Shown: piece by piece, positions 19,027-26,553 of the stretch
Layout of the letters: every line of letters starts with the position of its first letter
Numbering within the stretch: position 1 is the stretch's first letter
From: Nostoc sp. NMS8
GTDB lineage: Bacteria; Cyanobacteriota; Cyanobacteriia; Cyanobacteriales; Nostocaceae
Assembly: GCF_017115045.1 (NCBI RefSeq)
Contig: NZ_JABXKK010000050.1
Location: 203,200-267,199 of the forward strand
Direction of reading: 5' to 3'
DNA length: 64,000 nt
Translations under genes and position numbers: made by a program
The notes under the pieces: generated by a model
Told to the model about the DNA's origin: nothing
Database searches by the model: none
The model's input: only the letters and a program-made list of their open reading frames with translations

Positions 19027-19150
19027 TTTTTTCTTAATAAAAGTTAAACTAATTCGGAATTGGTAATTTGTAACTTGCAATCATTGACGGAGGTAAAAGT
19101 GAGGACTTTTAACTCCTTGCTATACAAAATGTGAGTTGTATTAAAATCTC

Positions 19151-19178
19151 TTGACAAATCACGATTATTTTCTATAAT
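19151..19178 (+). promoter_or_regulatory. Consensus sigma-70-type promoter of the lacI-uxaC-uxuB-larA operon
   Basis: TTGACA at 19151-19156 and TATAAT at 19173-19178 with a 16-nt spacer. The operator palindrome begins 8 nt after the -10 box, so it covers the expected transcription start. This is an unusually clean promoter for the window. Confidence 0.8.
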
Positions 19179-19185
19179 ACATACA

Positions 19186-19203
19186 ATTGCACACGTGTGC
19201 AAT
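19186..19203. promoter_or_regulatory. LacI-family operator O1, perfect 18-bp palindrome
   Basis: ATTGCACACGTGTGCAAT lies just downstream of the -10 box and 22 nt before the lacI start codon, a classic place for autorepression. The same core occurs at O2 upstream of MIOX. The central CG step is a general feature of LacI-family operators. Confidence 0.85.
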
Positions 19204-19225
19204 ATTTAAAAGCTAAGATAAAATA

Positions 19226-20257
19226 ATGAATAAACGAAGAATTTCAATTGAAGATATTGCCCGCAGAGCAGGCGTTTCTCATTCTACAGTTTCACGCGCT
19301 TTGCGAGATAACGCTCTCATTAGTCCGAAAGTGCGAGAAGAAATTAAGCGACTGGCAGAGGAGATGAGCTATGTGCCGAATGCTATTGCTCAAAGCTTGC
19401 AAAATAAACGTACTAATACGATTGGTGTAGTAGTAACTTCAATTTCAGATCCCTTTTTTGCAGAGGTAGTAGAGGGAATCGAGAAGATAGCTAGACCAGC
19501 GGGTTTGAGTGTTTTATTGAGTGCTTCACACCGAGATTTTGATCAGGAAATGGCAGCTATTGATACTTTTCATCGCCGTAGGGTGGATGGGATCTTAGTA
19601 GCCGACTCACGAATTAGTAAGCAGCATATCAAGCAACTCACACAAATTGCTGTGCCAACGGTTCTGATTAATAGCCAGACGGAAGATCAATCGGAAATAT
19701 TTCACTCAGTAGAAATAGACGATCGCTTAGGTGCTAAATTAGCCACAGAGCATTTAATCAGTTTAGGACATACTGCCATTGGTTATCTGGGTGTAGGCGA
19801 TCGCAGCAGATCGAACCAGCAACGCCTAGAAGGATATCAAATAGCCCTTGCTGAAGCTGGTATCCCACAAAATACTGATTGGGTTTCAATTAGTGATGAA
19901 TATGATATCAGAAGAAGCGATGTTGCCACTGGGCAAAATATGCTTGCTAAACTATTGGCGGCGGAAGTTACAGGCATCTTTTGTTACAACGATATGGTAG
20001 CAGTTGGCGCTCTGTTAGCTTGCCAAGAATTAGGTATTTTAGTACCGCGAAATTTAAGTCTGGTCGGATTTGATGGTATTGCTTTGGGCAATTACGTTAC
20101 GCCAGCGCTGACTACAGTTAGTCAGCCAATGTTAGAAATTGGTGGCTATGCTATGCAAATGTTACTCGATTTAATAGAAGAAAAAACAGTGGAAAACCGC
20201 GTTTTATCTCCTTTTCTATTAAAGCGTGGTAGTAGTGCAGCATTATTAACAATTTAA
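19226..20257 (+). CDS. LacI-family transcriptional regulator of the inositol/hexuronate regulon
   Basis: 343 residues. The LacI helix-turn-helix (about 5-30: ISIEDIARRAGVSHSTVSRAL) and hinge helix (YVPNAIAQSLQ, about 50-60) are intact, followed by a sugar-binding-protein-like core (IGVVVTSISDPFFAEVVEGIE...FDGIALGNYVTPALTTV). It is the first gene of an operon with uxaC and is preceded by its own perfect operator. The effector is probably an intermediate of the pathway (inositol, glucuronate, fructuronate, mannonate or gluconate), which sequence cannot decide. Confidence 0.88.
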   Translation: MNKRRISIEDIARRAGVSHSTVSRALRDNALISPKVREEIKRLAEEMSYVPNAIAQSLQNKRTNTIGVVVTSISDPFFAEVVEGIEKIARPAGLSVLLSASHRDFDQEMAAIDTFHRRRVDGILVADSRISKQHIKQLTQIAVPTVLINSQTEDQSEIFHSVEIDDRLGAKLATEHLISLGHTAIGYLGVGDRSRSNQQRLEGYQIALAEAGIPQNTDWVSISDEYDIRRSDVATGQNMLAKLLAAEVTGIFCYNDMVAVGALLACQELGILVPRNLSLVGFDGIALGNYVTPALTTVSQPMLEIGGYAMQMLLDLIEEKTVENRVLSPFLLKRGSSAALLTI

Positions 20258-20283
20258 AACTCAAAACAATTTATACAAAAATT

Positions 20284-21714
20284 ATGTTAACTAAAAGACC
20301 GAGTTTATCTCCCGATCGCTGTTTTTCTCCAGAACCAGTTCAAAGACGACTGGCACATCAATTTTTTGATAGCATATCTGCGTTACCTCTAGTTTGCCCA
20401 CACGGACACGTAGATCCAGCTTTGTTAGCTAATCCCGCAGCCCGTTTTGGTTCGCCGACGGAATTACTAATTATTCCTGACCACTACCTTTTACGGATGC
20501 TATACAGTCAGGGTGTATCTCTGCAAGCTTTGGGCATACCTACTAATGATGGTTCTCCTGTAGAAACCGACCACCGCAAAATTTGGCAATTGTTCGCCGA
20601 CAATTTTTATCTATTCCAGGGTACTCCATCCGGGTTGTGGCTGAAAGAGGAACTAACTAACGTCTTTGGGGTGGATGAACCTTTAAATTCTCGTAACGCA
20701 AGATATATCTATGATTGTCTAGAAGGGTTGTTAGCCTTACCTGAGTTTTCCCCTCGTGCTTTATTCAAACGCTTTAATATCGAAGTGCTTTGTACTACCG
20801 ATGCCGCCAGTGATAACCTAGAGAATCAGCGATCGCTCCATGAAGAAGGTTTTACTCAAATTAGACCAACTTTTCGCCCAGATGCAGTGGTTAATCTGGA
20901 TGCTCCTGGTTGGCGGGAAAATCTTACCAAGTTGGAAAGCACTATTGGTAGAGAAATTAACACTTACGCCAATTTTGTGCAAGCTCTCGAAGAACGTCGA
21001 GCTTTCTTTAAAAAAATGGGCGCGACAGCTACCGATCAAGGTGCAGCTACACCTTATACCACACGCCTTTCTGAGCAAGAAGCTGAAGCTATCTTTGCGA
21101 GAGCATTAATCGGCAAGCTGAATCCAGGTGATGTAGAAAACTTTACCGGTCATATCTTCATGGAAATGGCGCGGATGAGTGTGGAAGATGGGTTGGTGAT
21201 GCAAATGCATTGTGGTGTGATGCGTAACCATAATCCGGCTATATTTGAGAGATTTGGAGCTGATAAAGGTGCTGATATTCCCATAAAAATAGAGTGGACT
21301 CAAAATCTGCGTCCGTTGTTGTCAGCTTATGGCAACGATCCACGCTTCCATCTAATCATTTTTGGTATGGATGAAAGCACTTATAGCCGCGAGATGGCTC
21401 CGTTAGCTGGTCATTATCCCAGTGTATTGCTCGGCCCGCCTTGGTGGTTTCATGACAGCGTAAATGGTATGGAGCGTTATTTCAATCAGGTAATGGAAAC
21501 TGCGGGAATTTATAATACTGCTGGATTTAATGATGATACACGGGCTTTTATTTCGATTCCGGCTCGTCATAATGTCTGGAGGCGGGTAGCTTGTAATTGG
21601 TTGGCTGGATTGGTTGCGCGGGGGTTGGTTGAGGAGGAGGAAGGGTATGGTATGGCTCGTGCTTTGGCTTATGACCTCGCTAAGGTTGCTTATAAGTTTG
21701 AGAGGGGAATTTAA
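20284..21714 (+). CDS. uxaC: Glucuronate (uronate) isomerase UxaC
   Basis: 476 residues, the normal length. It converts D-glucuronate to D-fructuronate. Amidohydrolase-fold features: the HxH metal motif in LVCPHGHVDPALL (about 37-49), MQMHCGVMRNHNP, and the C-terminal block GMDESTYSREMAPLAGHYP / LGPPWWFHDS / FNDDTRAF / IPARHNVWRR characteristic of UxaC. It follows lacI by 26 nt, with no obvious ribosome binding site, and is followed 65 nt later by the SDR gene. Its substrate would come from the MIOX reaction. Confidence 0.93.
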   Translation: MLTKRPSLSPDRCFSPEPVQRRLAHQFFDSISALPLVCPHGHVDPALLANPAARFGSPTELLIIPDHYLLRMLYSQGVSLQALGIPTNDGSPVETDHRKIWQLFADNFYLFQGTPSGLWLKEELTNVFGVDEPLNSRNARYIYDCLEGLLALPEFSPRALFKRFNIEVLCTTDAASDNLENQRSLHEEGFTQIRPTFRPDAVVNLDAPGWRENLTKLESTIGREINTYANFVQALEERRAFFKKMGATATDQGAATPYTTRLSEQEAEAIFARALIGKLNPGDVENFTGHIFMEMARMSVEDGLVMQMHCGVMRNHNPAIFERFGADKGADIPIKIEWTQNLRPLLSAYGNDPRFHLIIFGMDESTYSREMAPLAGHYPSVLLGPPWWFHDSVNGMERYFNQVMETAGIYNTAGFNDDTRAFISIPARHNVWRRVACNWLAGLVARGLVEEEEGYGMARALAYDLAKVAYKFERGI

Positions 21715-21779
21715 ACGCAAAGGGGCGCGGAGGGAAGCGCAGAGGTACGCAGAGAATTTTACTAAGTGGGGGAATCATT

Positions 21780-22607
21780 TTGATTTTGAGTAAACTTTTT
21801 AGCTTGACGGGGCGGTTAGCTGTAGTTACTGGTGGTTCTGGTGTGCTTGGTGGGGCTATGGCAAAGGGTTTGGCTCTGGCTGGAGCGCGAGTGGTCGTTT
21901 TGGGTCGTAATGAAGTCAGGGCGGGGGCGGTGGTGGCCGAGATTACTGCTAACGGTGGAGAAAGTATGGCTGTGGTTGCAGATGTTAGCGATCGCTCCCA
22001 ATTAGAAATCGCTAGAGATGTTATTATACAGCATTGGGGTGAAATAGATATCTTGGTAAATATGGCTGGCGGTAATATTCCGGCTGCCACAATTACTGCT
22101 GATGCGACTATTTTTGATATGCCACATACAGCCTTTGAGGAAGTAGTTAGCCTCAATTTAGTTGGCACTTTACTGCCTTGTCAGGTTTTTGGTCAAGCAA
22201 TGGTAGAAAGAAGTCAACCCCACGGTTGCATTGTCAATATTTCTTCTATGTCTGCTATTCGGGTGATTAGCCGGGTGGTCGGCTACTCCGCGGCGAAAGC
22301 GGGGATAGATAACTTTACTCGCTGGTTAGCTGTAGAACTCGCCCAAAAATATGGTGATGGAATGCGAGTAAATGCGATCGCACCAGGGTTTTTTATTGGC
22401 GAACAAAATCGAGATTTACTCCTAAATGCAGATGGCAGTTTGACCGAACGTGGGCAAAAAATTATTGACCATACTCCCGCCGGACGTTTCGGAAAACCAG
22501 ATGAATTACTCAGCACCTTGATTTGGTTGTGTAGTTCTGGTTCTAGTTTTGTTAACGGGGTAGTTGTCCCGGTAGATGGTGGATTTAGTATCTACAGTGG
22601 AGTCTAA
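21780..22607 (+). CDS. uxuB: SDR-family D-mannonate oxidoreductase (fructuronate reductase, UxuB/YjmF type)
   Basis: 275 residues from a TTG start at 21780 with GGGGGA 6 nt upstream. SDR features: TGGSGVLGGAMA (NAD(P) loop, about 17-28), NMAGG, the catalytic Ser in ISSMSA and YSAAKAG (Y-x-x-x-K), and the ending VVVPVDGGFSIYSGV. The ending and TPAGRFGKPDELLSTLIWL resemble Bacillus YjmF, the SDR-type mannonate oxidoreductase. It would reduce D-fructuronate to D-mannonate. Position directly between uxaC and the larA-like gene supports that reading. It is not the long-chain UxuB of E. coli. Confidence 0.85.
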   Translation: MILSKLFSLTGRLAVVTGGSGVLGGAMAKGLALAGARVVVLGRNEVRAGAVVAEITANGGESMAVVADVSDRSQLEIARDVIIQHWGEIDILVNMAGGNIPAATITADATIFDMPHTAFEEVVSLNLVGTLLPCQVFGQAMVERSQPHGCIVNISSMSAIRVISRVVGYSAAKAGIDNFTRWLAVELAQKYGDGMRVNAIAPGFFIGEQNRDLLLNADGSLTERGQKIIDHTPAGRFGKPDELLSTLIWLCSSGSSFVNGVVVPVDGGFSIYSGV

Positions 22608-22609
22608 TC

Positions 22610-23893
22610 ATGTATTCACTAGCCGTAAATAACGGGACGCTTTCAGATGAGCAAGTTTCTGGGCTAGTTCATCAAGCTTTCGCAGACCAGAAGTTAGATG
22701 GACAGCGCATCTTGGTGTTAATTCCAGATAGTACCCGCACTGCTCCCATCCCTCAAATGTTTCGATTGCTTCATCAGGAGTTGAGTCAAAGAGTAGCGGC
22801 TTTGGATTTTTTAATTGCTCTGGGTACACATAATCCTATGAGTGAAGAACAAATCAATCACTTGGTAGGAGTGACATCAGAGGAGCGAGAAACCACTTTT
22901 AAAAAAGTTCGCATATTTAACCACCTTTGGAATGAGCCGGATACTTTTATTTCTTGTGGAGTAATTTCGGCAGACGAGATAGCAGAAATTAGTAGTGGAA
23001 TGCTGCATCAGTCAGTTGATGTGCAGATTAATAAGCTGGTAACAGAATACGATTTAATCGTGATTTGCGGCCCAGTTTTTCCCCACGAAGTTGTCGGTTT
23101 TTCTGGTGGAAATAAATATTTTTTCCCTGGTATTGGTGGTCAAGAAGTAATTAATCTCTCGCACTGGTTAGGTGCTTTAATTACTTGTTACGAAATTATT
23201 GGTACGCTAGGAATCACACCAGTCCGGCGTTTGATTAACCGAGCCGCTAACCTGATTTTTACCCCAAAACTTTGTTTGGCGATGGTAGTCGCACCCAAAA
23301 CAAATCAGCTAGCTGGACTTTATATAGATCGACCAGAGTCAGCCTGGGAAGATGCTGCAAAATTATCAGCTAAACTGCATATTAAATATGTAGATCGGCC
23401 TTTTAAACAAGTGCTTTCAGTCATGCCCCAAATGTATGATGACATTTGGACAGCAGCTAAAGGAATGTACAAGTTAGAGCCAGTAGTAGCTGACGGAGGC
23501 GAAGTAATTATATATGCGCCTCACATTACCGAGTTTAGCTATACACACGGCGAAGTTTTATCCGAAGTTGGCTATCATGTCCGTGATTACTTTCTCAAAC
23601 AGTGGCATAAATTTCAAGAATATCCTGCTGGAGTGCTGGCCCATAGTACTCACTTAAAAGGGATGGGTACTTTTGATCCGATAAAAGGAGAAGAAGCGCG
23701 GATTCGTGTTACTTTAGCAACTGGCATTTCTGCTGAACGTTGTGCTGCTCATAACTTAAACTATCGCGATCCGGCTACTATTCAACCCACAGAATGGGCG
23801 AATCGAGAGGATGAAGGCATATTGCTTGTGCCGAAGGCTGGCGAGATATTATACCGTCTAAATGACAGTAATTTTCAGGAAACTAAATCGTAG
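22610..23893 (+). CDS. LarA-family nickel-pincer racemase/epimerase, proposed D-mannonate/D-gluconate 2-epimerase
   Basis: 427 residues, starting 2 nt after the uxuB stop, so translation is coupled. The LarA active site is complete: R43 in DSTRTAPIP, H74 in ALGTHNP, H159 in FPHEVVGFSGG, K169 in GGNKYFFPGIGG and H185 in NLSHWLG. Spacings 159-169-185 equal those of Lactiplantibacillus LarA H174-K184-H200, where the Lys carries the nickel-pincer cofactor. LarA homologs include lactate, malate and other hydroxy-acid racemases and a D-gluconate 2-epimerase. Lying after uxuB and across from gntK, with no mannonate dehydratase in view, mannonate-to-gluconate epimerisation is the natural inference. 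LarB, LarC and LarE, needed for the cofactor, are not in this window. Confidence 0.8.
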   Translation: MYSLAVNNGTLSDEQVSGLVHQAFADQKLDGQRILVLIPDSTRTAPIPQMFRLLHQELSQRVAALDFLIALGTHNPMSEEQINHLVGVTSEERETTFKKVRIFNHLWNEPDTFISCGVISADEIAEISSGMLHQSVDVQINKLVTEYDLIVICGPVFPHEVVGFSGGNKYFFPGIGGQEVINLSHWLGALITCYEIIGTLGITPVRRLINRAANLIFTPKLCLAMVVAPKTNQLAGLYIDRPESAWEDAAKLSAKLHIKYVDRPFKQVLSVMPQMYDDIWTAAKGMYKLEPVVADGGEVIIYAPHITEFSYTHGEVLSEVGYHVRDYFLKQWHKFQEYPAGVLAHSTHLKGMGTFDPIKGEEARIRVTLATGISAERCAAHNLNYRDPATIQPTEWANREDEGILLVPKAGEILYRLNDSNFQETKS

Positions 23894-23979
23894 ACTGCGA
23901 TCGCAGTTTAATATTTTACACTTCGCGCTATTCTTGATCAAACGTCAGGGAATCAGTTTATTGCAGCGAACAAAAAAGC

Positions 23980-24615
23980 ATGGGTGGGAAATTAATTGTA
24001 TTTGAAGGGGTGGAAGGCTGTGGCAAAACCAGCCAAATGCAGCTTTGTTCTAAGTGGTTGGAAAGTCTCGGTGTTTCTGTAGTGGTAACTCGTGAACCAG
24101 GGGGAACAGAGTTAGGTTTACATCTTCGCCGCTTGCTACTAGAAAAGTCAGAAGATAAACCAGTAGCAGAAGTGACAGAACTCTTATTGTATGCTGCTGA
24201 CCGATCGCAACACGTTGAACAAGAACTCAAACCAAATCTCGCAGCTGGGAAATATATTTTATGCGATCGCTACACTGACTCTACCATTGCCTACCAAGGA
24301 TATGGTCGCGGTCTGAACATCAGTTTAATCAATCAGCTGAACAATATTGCTACTGGTGGTTTAGAAAGCGATCTAACTATTTGGCTAGATGTCGATGTCG
24401 AAGTCGGACTTTCCCGCAAACGGGGAGATGGAGTAGGATTAGACCGCATTGAACAAGAGACAATCGCTTTTCATCGCCGCGTTCAGCAAGGATACGCACA
24501 TTTAGCAGCATCCCATCCCTCACGAATTGTTCGGGTAGACGGTAGCTTCAGTAAAGAAGCTGTACAAAAAGTAATTCAAGGAATTTTGCGCGTACATCTG
24601 CACTTGGCAAAGTAG
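23980..24615 (+). CDS. tmk: dTMP kinase
   Basis: 211 residues. P-loop EGVEGCGKTSQ (about 9-19), the DRX-type motif CDRYTDSTIAYQGYGRG (about 95-111) and the TREPGGT substrate motif identify thymidylate kinase, which makes dTDP for DNA synthesis. It lies 86 nt beyond the larA-like gene, separated by a HIP1-containing gap, and is a housekeeping gene that marks the right edge of the sugar island. Confidence 0.93.
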   Translation: MGGKLIVFEGVEGCGKTSQMQLCSKWLESLGVSVVVTREPGGTELGLHLRRLLLEKSEDKPVAEVTELLLYAADRSQHVEQELKPNLAAGKYILCDRYTDSTIAYQGYGRGLNISLINQLNNIATGGLESDLTIWLDVDVEVGLSRKRGDGVGLDRIEQETIAFHRRVQQGYAHLAASHPSRIVRVDGSFSKEAVQKVIQGILRVHLHLAK

Positions 24616-24703
24616 GGCAAAAATAAACCTAAAAGTTTTTAATGAGAGTTTGGGCAAACTAGATATGGAAAAAGGTTTAGTTAATACAAAGCAGTAGTAA
24701 GAA

Positions 24704-25254
24704 ATGATGGATTGTAGTCGTCTGGATTATATCAAAAGTGTTACTGACAAAGGTGATGACACACAGTGGGCGTATCCTGAATATCCTATTGGAGCTTACT
24801 TTCGGTTGAACTTTAAAAGACGTGAAAGTACAACAGTAGTAGAATCTCACGCGCGTGAACTACAAAAAAAGGATCTCTTATCATCCTTTCTCAAGTACCG
24901 CATGAGTGCAAAGACAACACCACAGGAGAGCAGAAAAAAATACCAGATGGGTGCAAAAAGAGATACCTGACGCACGTAGTTGAACTGGTTAATGAGGCAA
25001 GTGAGGATGAACCTCAATGGGGAGAAGAAGTGTGGGGGATTTTTCGATGGGTTAAGGTTCATTGGATTGCTGACTTCAGTAATTGCCGGAGTATACCTGT
25101 TGAGTTAGATGTAATTAAAGTCAAGTGGAGTCGTCGTAACACTTATGCTATATCGTTGGAAAGTAAAACACTGAAAGCTCACTGGAATGATGTCCATGAA
25201 TTAAGAAAGCACTTAAAAAAAGAATTGAATTTGTGTTGCACTAAAGTCCAATAA
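24704..25254 (+). pseudogene. Conserved hypothetical protein interrupted by a -1 frameshift at an A-AAA-AAG heptamer
   Basis: Frame 1 of the gene runs from an ATG at 24704 (MMDCSRLDYIKS...RELQKKD) and is in its proper phase up to about 24870. From 24871 a different phase continues sensibly (GSLIILSQVPHECKD...RYLTHVVELVNEA...EEVWGIFRWVKVHW...) to a stop at 25252-25254. The switch falls exactly on C-A7-G-G, where the zero-frame reads A AAA AAG, the slippery heptamer of dnaX. A -1 slip, or one extra A, joins the parts into a protein of about 183 residues. It may be a plain one-base deletion, a sequencing error or programmed frameshifting. The family is unknown to me. Confidence 0.65.
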
Positions 25255-25261
25255 CGCGGCA

Positions 25262-25450
25262 CTACTTCCCTTTTTTCTCATCCAGTGCTTTCTGAATAGC
25301 TTCTCTGCAAAACTCAGGAGGGTCGTCTTGTGCTTTTACCTCTTCCTTCATTTTTTCGGTGACACGAAAATTAAGATTTTGTGTTAGCGGTTCTTCTCTA
25401 TCAGACTTAAGTGGTTTTAAATTTTCTGGATTACCTTTAGGGTTAGGCAT
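25262..25450 (-). CDS. Small ribbon-helix-helix-like protein (62 aa)
   Basis: The start is placed at the ATG at 25450 (MPNPKGNPENLKPL), because the first 34 residues of a longer frame look unstructured while this start matches small cyanobacterial proteins with the same opening. The core LTQNLNFRVTEKMKEEVKAQ followed by EFCREAIQKAL has the strand-helix-helix layout of Arc/MetJ-type DNA-binding proteins. It is divergent from the SAP-like gene and an inverted repeat lies between them, so it may bind there. The cellular role is unknown. Confidence 0.7.
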   Translation of the reverse strand: MPNPKGNPENLKPLKSDREEPLTQNLNFRVTEKMKEEVKAQDDPPEFCREAIQKALDEKKGK

Positions 25451-25506
25451 TGTTGAGAGATGTAAATATAGCTTGAACGATACGTGAACATATAGATAAA
25501 GTTCTA

Positions 25507-25547
25507 ATCGGTGGTGTTCACGTCTGTCAAAACAGTTCACCACCGAT
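25507..25547. promoter_or_regulatory. Inverted repeat between divergent small genes, candidate operator
   Basis: ATCGGTGGTG (25507-25516) and CACCACCGAT (25538-25547) are exact reverse complements 21 nt apart. GTTCAC also occurs three times in the interval and at the start of the plus-strand gene. The position suits autoregulation by the RHH-like protein. Confidence 0.5.
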
Positions 25548-25577
25548 ACCACTTTTACAAATGGGTAATTCTATTTT

Positions 25578-25955
25578 ATGTTCACAAGGTCAGAACTCGA
25601 AATCAAAACCACTGCTGAGTTGAGAGACTTGTGTAGGCGTTACGGATTAAAGCCTACCGGGAATGGAGGGTACAAGACTAGTTGGATTGTCACCTTGATG
25701 GCATTCCCACAGATAGCACTCTCTCAATTAAGACAGGGTAGAGGGTTGAAGTCACCAGGTTTTAGTGTTATTCAATTCCTTGAAGGAGTCGTAGATGAGA
25801 TGAACTCCCCCACTGATGAACAAGCGGCACTAATTCGGATAACTTTAGAAGGCAAGGCTATGAGCTATCCTGACCGATACGACCAAGAGAGTTTATTGAA
25901 CTTGCACAAAGCTAAAATGCACCTTGAGATGGCTATCGGACTGCTAAATCAGTAA
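25578..25955 (+). CDS. Hypothetical protein with an N-terminal SAP-like motif (125 aa)
   Basis: 125 residues. Residues about 6-42 (LEIKTTAELRDLCRRYGLK then PTGNGGYKTSWIVTL) have the helix-turn-helix spacing of SAP motifs, which bind nucleic acids in some proteins. The rest is helical with no motif I know. It is divergent from the RHH-like gene 127 nt away. Function cannot be assigned. Confidence 0.6.
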   Translation: MFTRSELEIKTTAELRDLCRRYGLKPTGNGGYKTSWIVTLMAFPQIALSQLRQGRGLKSPGFSVIQFLEGVVDEMNSPTDEQAALIRITLEGKAMSYPDRYDQESLLNLHKAKMHLEMAIGLLNQ

Positions 25956-26104
25956 ATCAATTTACGAGCCGAAAGTAGTTAGTCTCTAGCAACCTAAAGC
26001 TGGGGACTTTTTCTACGTCCTACATAGCCAAAGGGTTTGCTGTAGGCATCGCCTGAAATGATCCTTGCCTTTTAGATGAACTCGTGGGAAAGTACTTTTT
26101 AAAA

Positions 26105-26213
26105 CCTCGTTTCCAGCCTCCGGCTGGAAATGCTGCTCTTGGTGGCTCTGCCGCCAGCAAGCGAGGCGGAGCCTCAACGACGAGCATTCCCAGTCTTCGA
26201 CTGGGAACGAGTT
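26105..26213. repeat. Composite palindromic element with inverted ends and internal hairpins
   Basis: The left end CTCGTTTCCAGCCTCCGGC mirrors the right end CTTCGACTGGGAACGAG, and TTGGTGGCTCTGCCGCCAGCAA is a further hairpin inside. This is a widespread type of non-coding repeat in Nostocales. Confidence 0.65.
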
Positions 26214-26245
26214 GAAGGAGGATTATAAATTGTTTTAAATTTTTT

Positions 26246-26266
26246 ACCCCTCACGGGGATGGAAAC
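26246..26266. other. Solitary CRISPR-repeat-like sequence
   Basis: ACCCCTCACGGGGATGGAAA followed by C has the small CCCC...GGGG stem and the ATGGAAAC end of many cyanobacterial CRISPR repeats. There is only one copy, no spacers and no cas gene in the window, so at most it is a relic. Confidence 0.25.
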
Positions 26267-26397
26267 TCTAAATCCGCACGATCGCACTAGCCTTAACACA
26301 GCAGTAGATAAGCTCAGGTAAAATTATGTGGCTATAGTAATGTAATATGATTATCTGGATGATGTGTGGTTGATATCTATAACCTAAACAAAATCTA

Positions 26398-26500
26398 AAT
26401 TACCAAAGCTGAGAATTGGGAAACTCCGGTGAAATTCCGGGACTGTGCCGCAGCTGTGATGGGATCGCCCAAGTCAGAATGCCAACTCTCAGGATGTCCT
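26398..26500 (+). promoter_or_regulatory. Cobalamin (AdoCbl) riboswitch
   Basis: Class features in order: GGGAAACTCCGGTGAAATTC, GGGACTGTGCCGCAGCTGTG, and the B12-box-like AAGTCAGAATGCC at 26471-26483. CTGAGA at 26409-26414 pairs with TCTCAG at 26487-26492 to close the outer helix. It precedes cobG-cobH-cobI, so vitamin B12 would repress its own synthesis. Confidence 0.92.
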
Positions 26501-26519
26501 CAAGACACACTCACCGTCT

Positions 26520-26546
26520 ACTCCCTGCGTTGCACGGGGAAGGAGT
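26520..26546 (+). promoter_or_regulatory. Ribosome-binding-site sequestering hairpin downstream of the cobalamin riboswitch
   Basis: ACTCC at 26520-26524 is complementary to GGAGT at 26542-26546, which contains most of the AAGGAG site used by cobG; adjacent CC and GG extend the stem. This fits translational control: ligand binding would favour the hairpin and block the start at 26554. No T run of a transcription terminator is seen. Confidence 0.6.
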
Positions 26547-26553
26547 TCTAAGT

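Larger units (their letters stand above)
25956..26397. other. Gene-free stretch with palindromic repeats before the cobalamin riboswitch
   Basis: 442 nt with no believable frame. It holds a piece of the GCGATGCCTAC repeat (near 26040), a 109-bp element made of several hairpins (26105-26213) and a lone CRISPR-repeat-like sequence (26246-26266), each listed separately. Confidence 0.5.

Noticed and set aside
18833..19066. Frames antisense to gntK, and the many similar frames antisense to mutL, glcP, the ABC genes and prfB
   Set aside because: They mirror strong coding sequence on the other strand and have no independent support.
26105..26266. CRISPR array
   Set aside because: Several hairpins and one repeat-like sequence but no regular repeat-spacer pattern and no cas genes.
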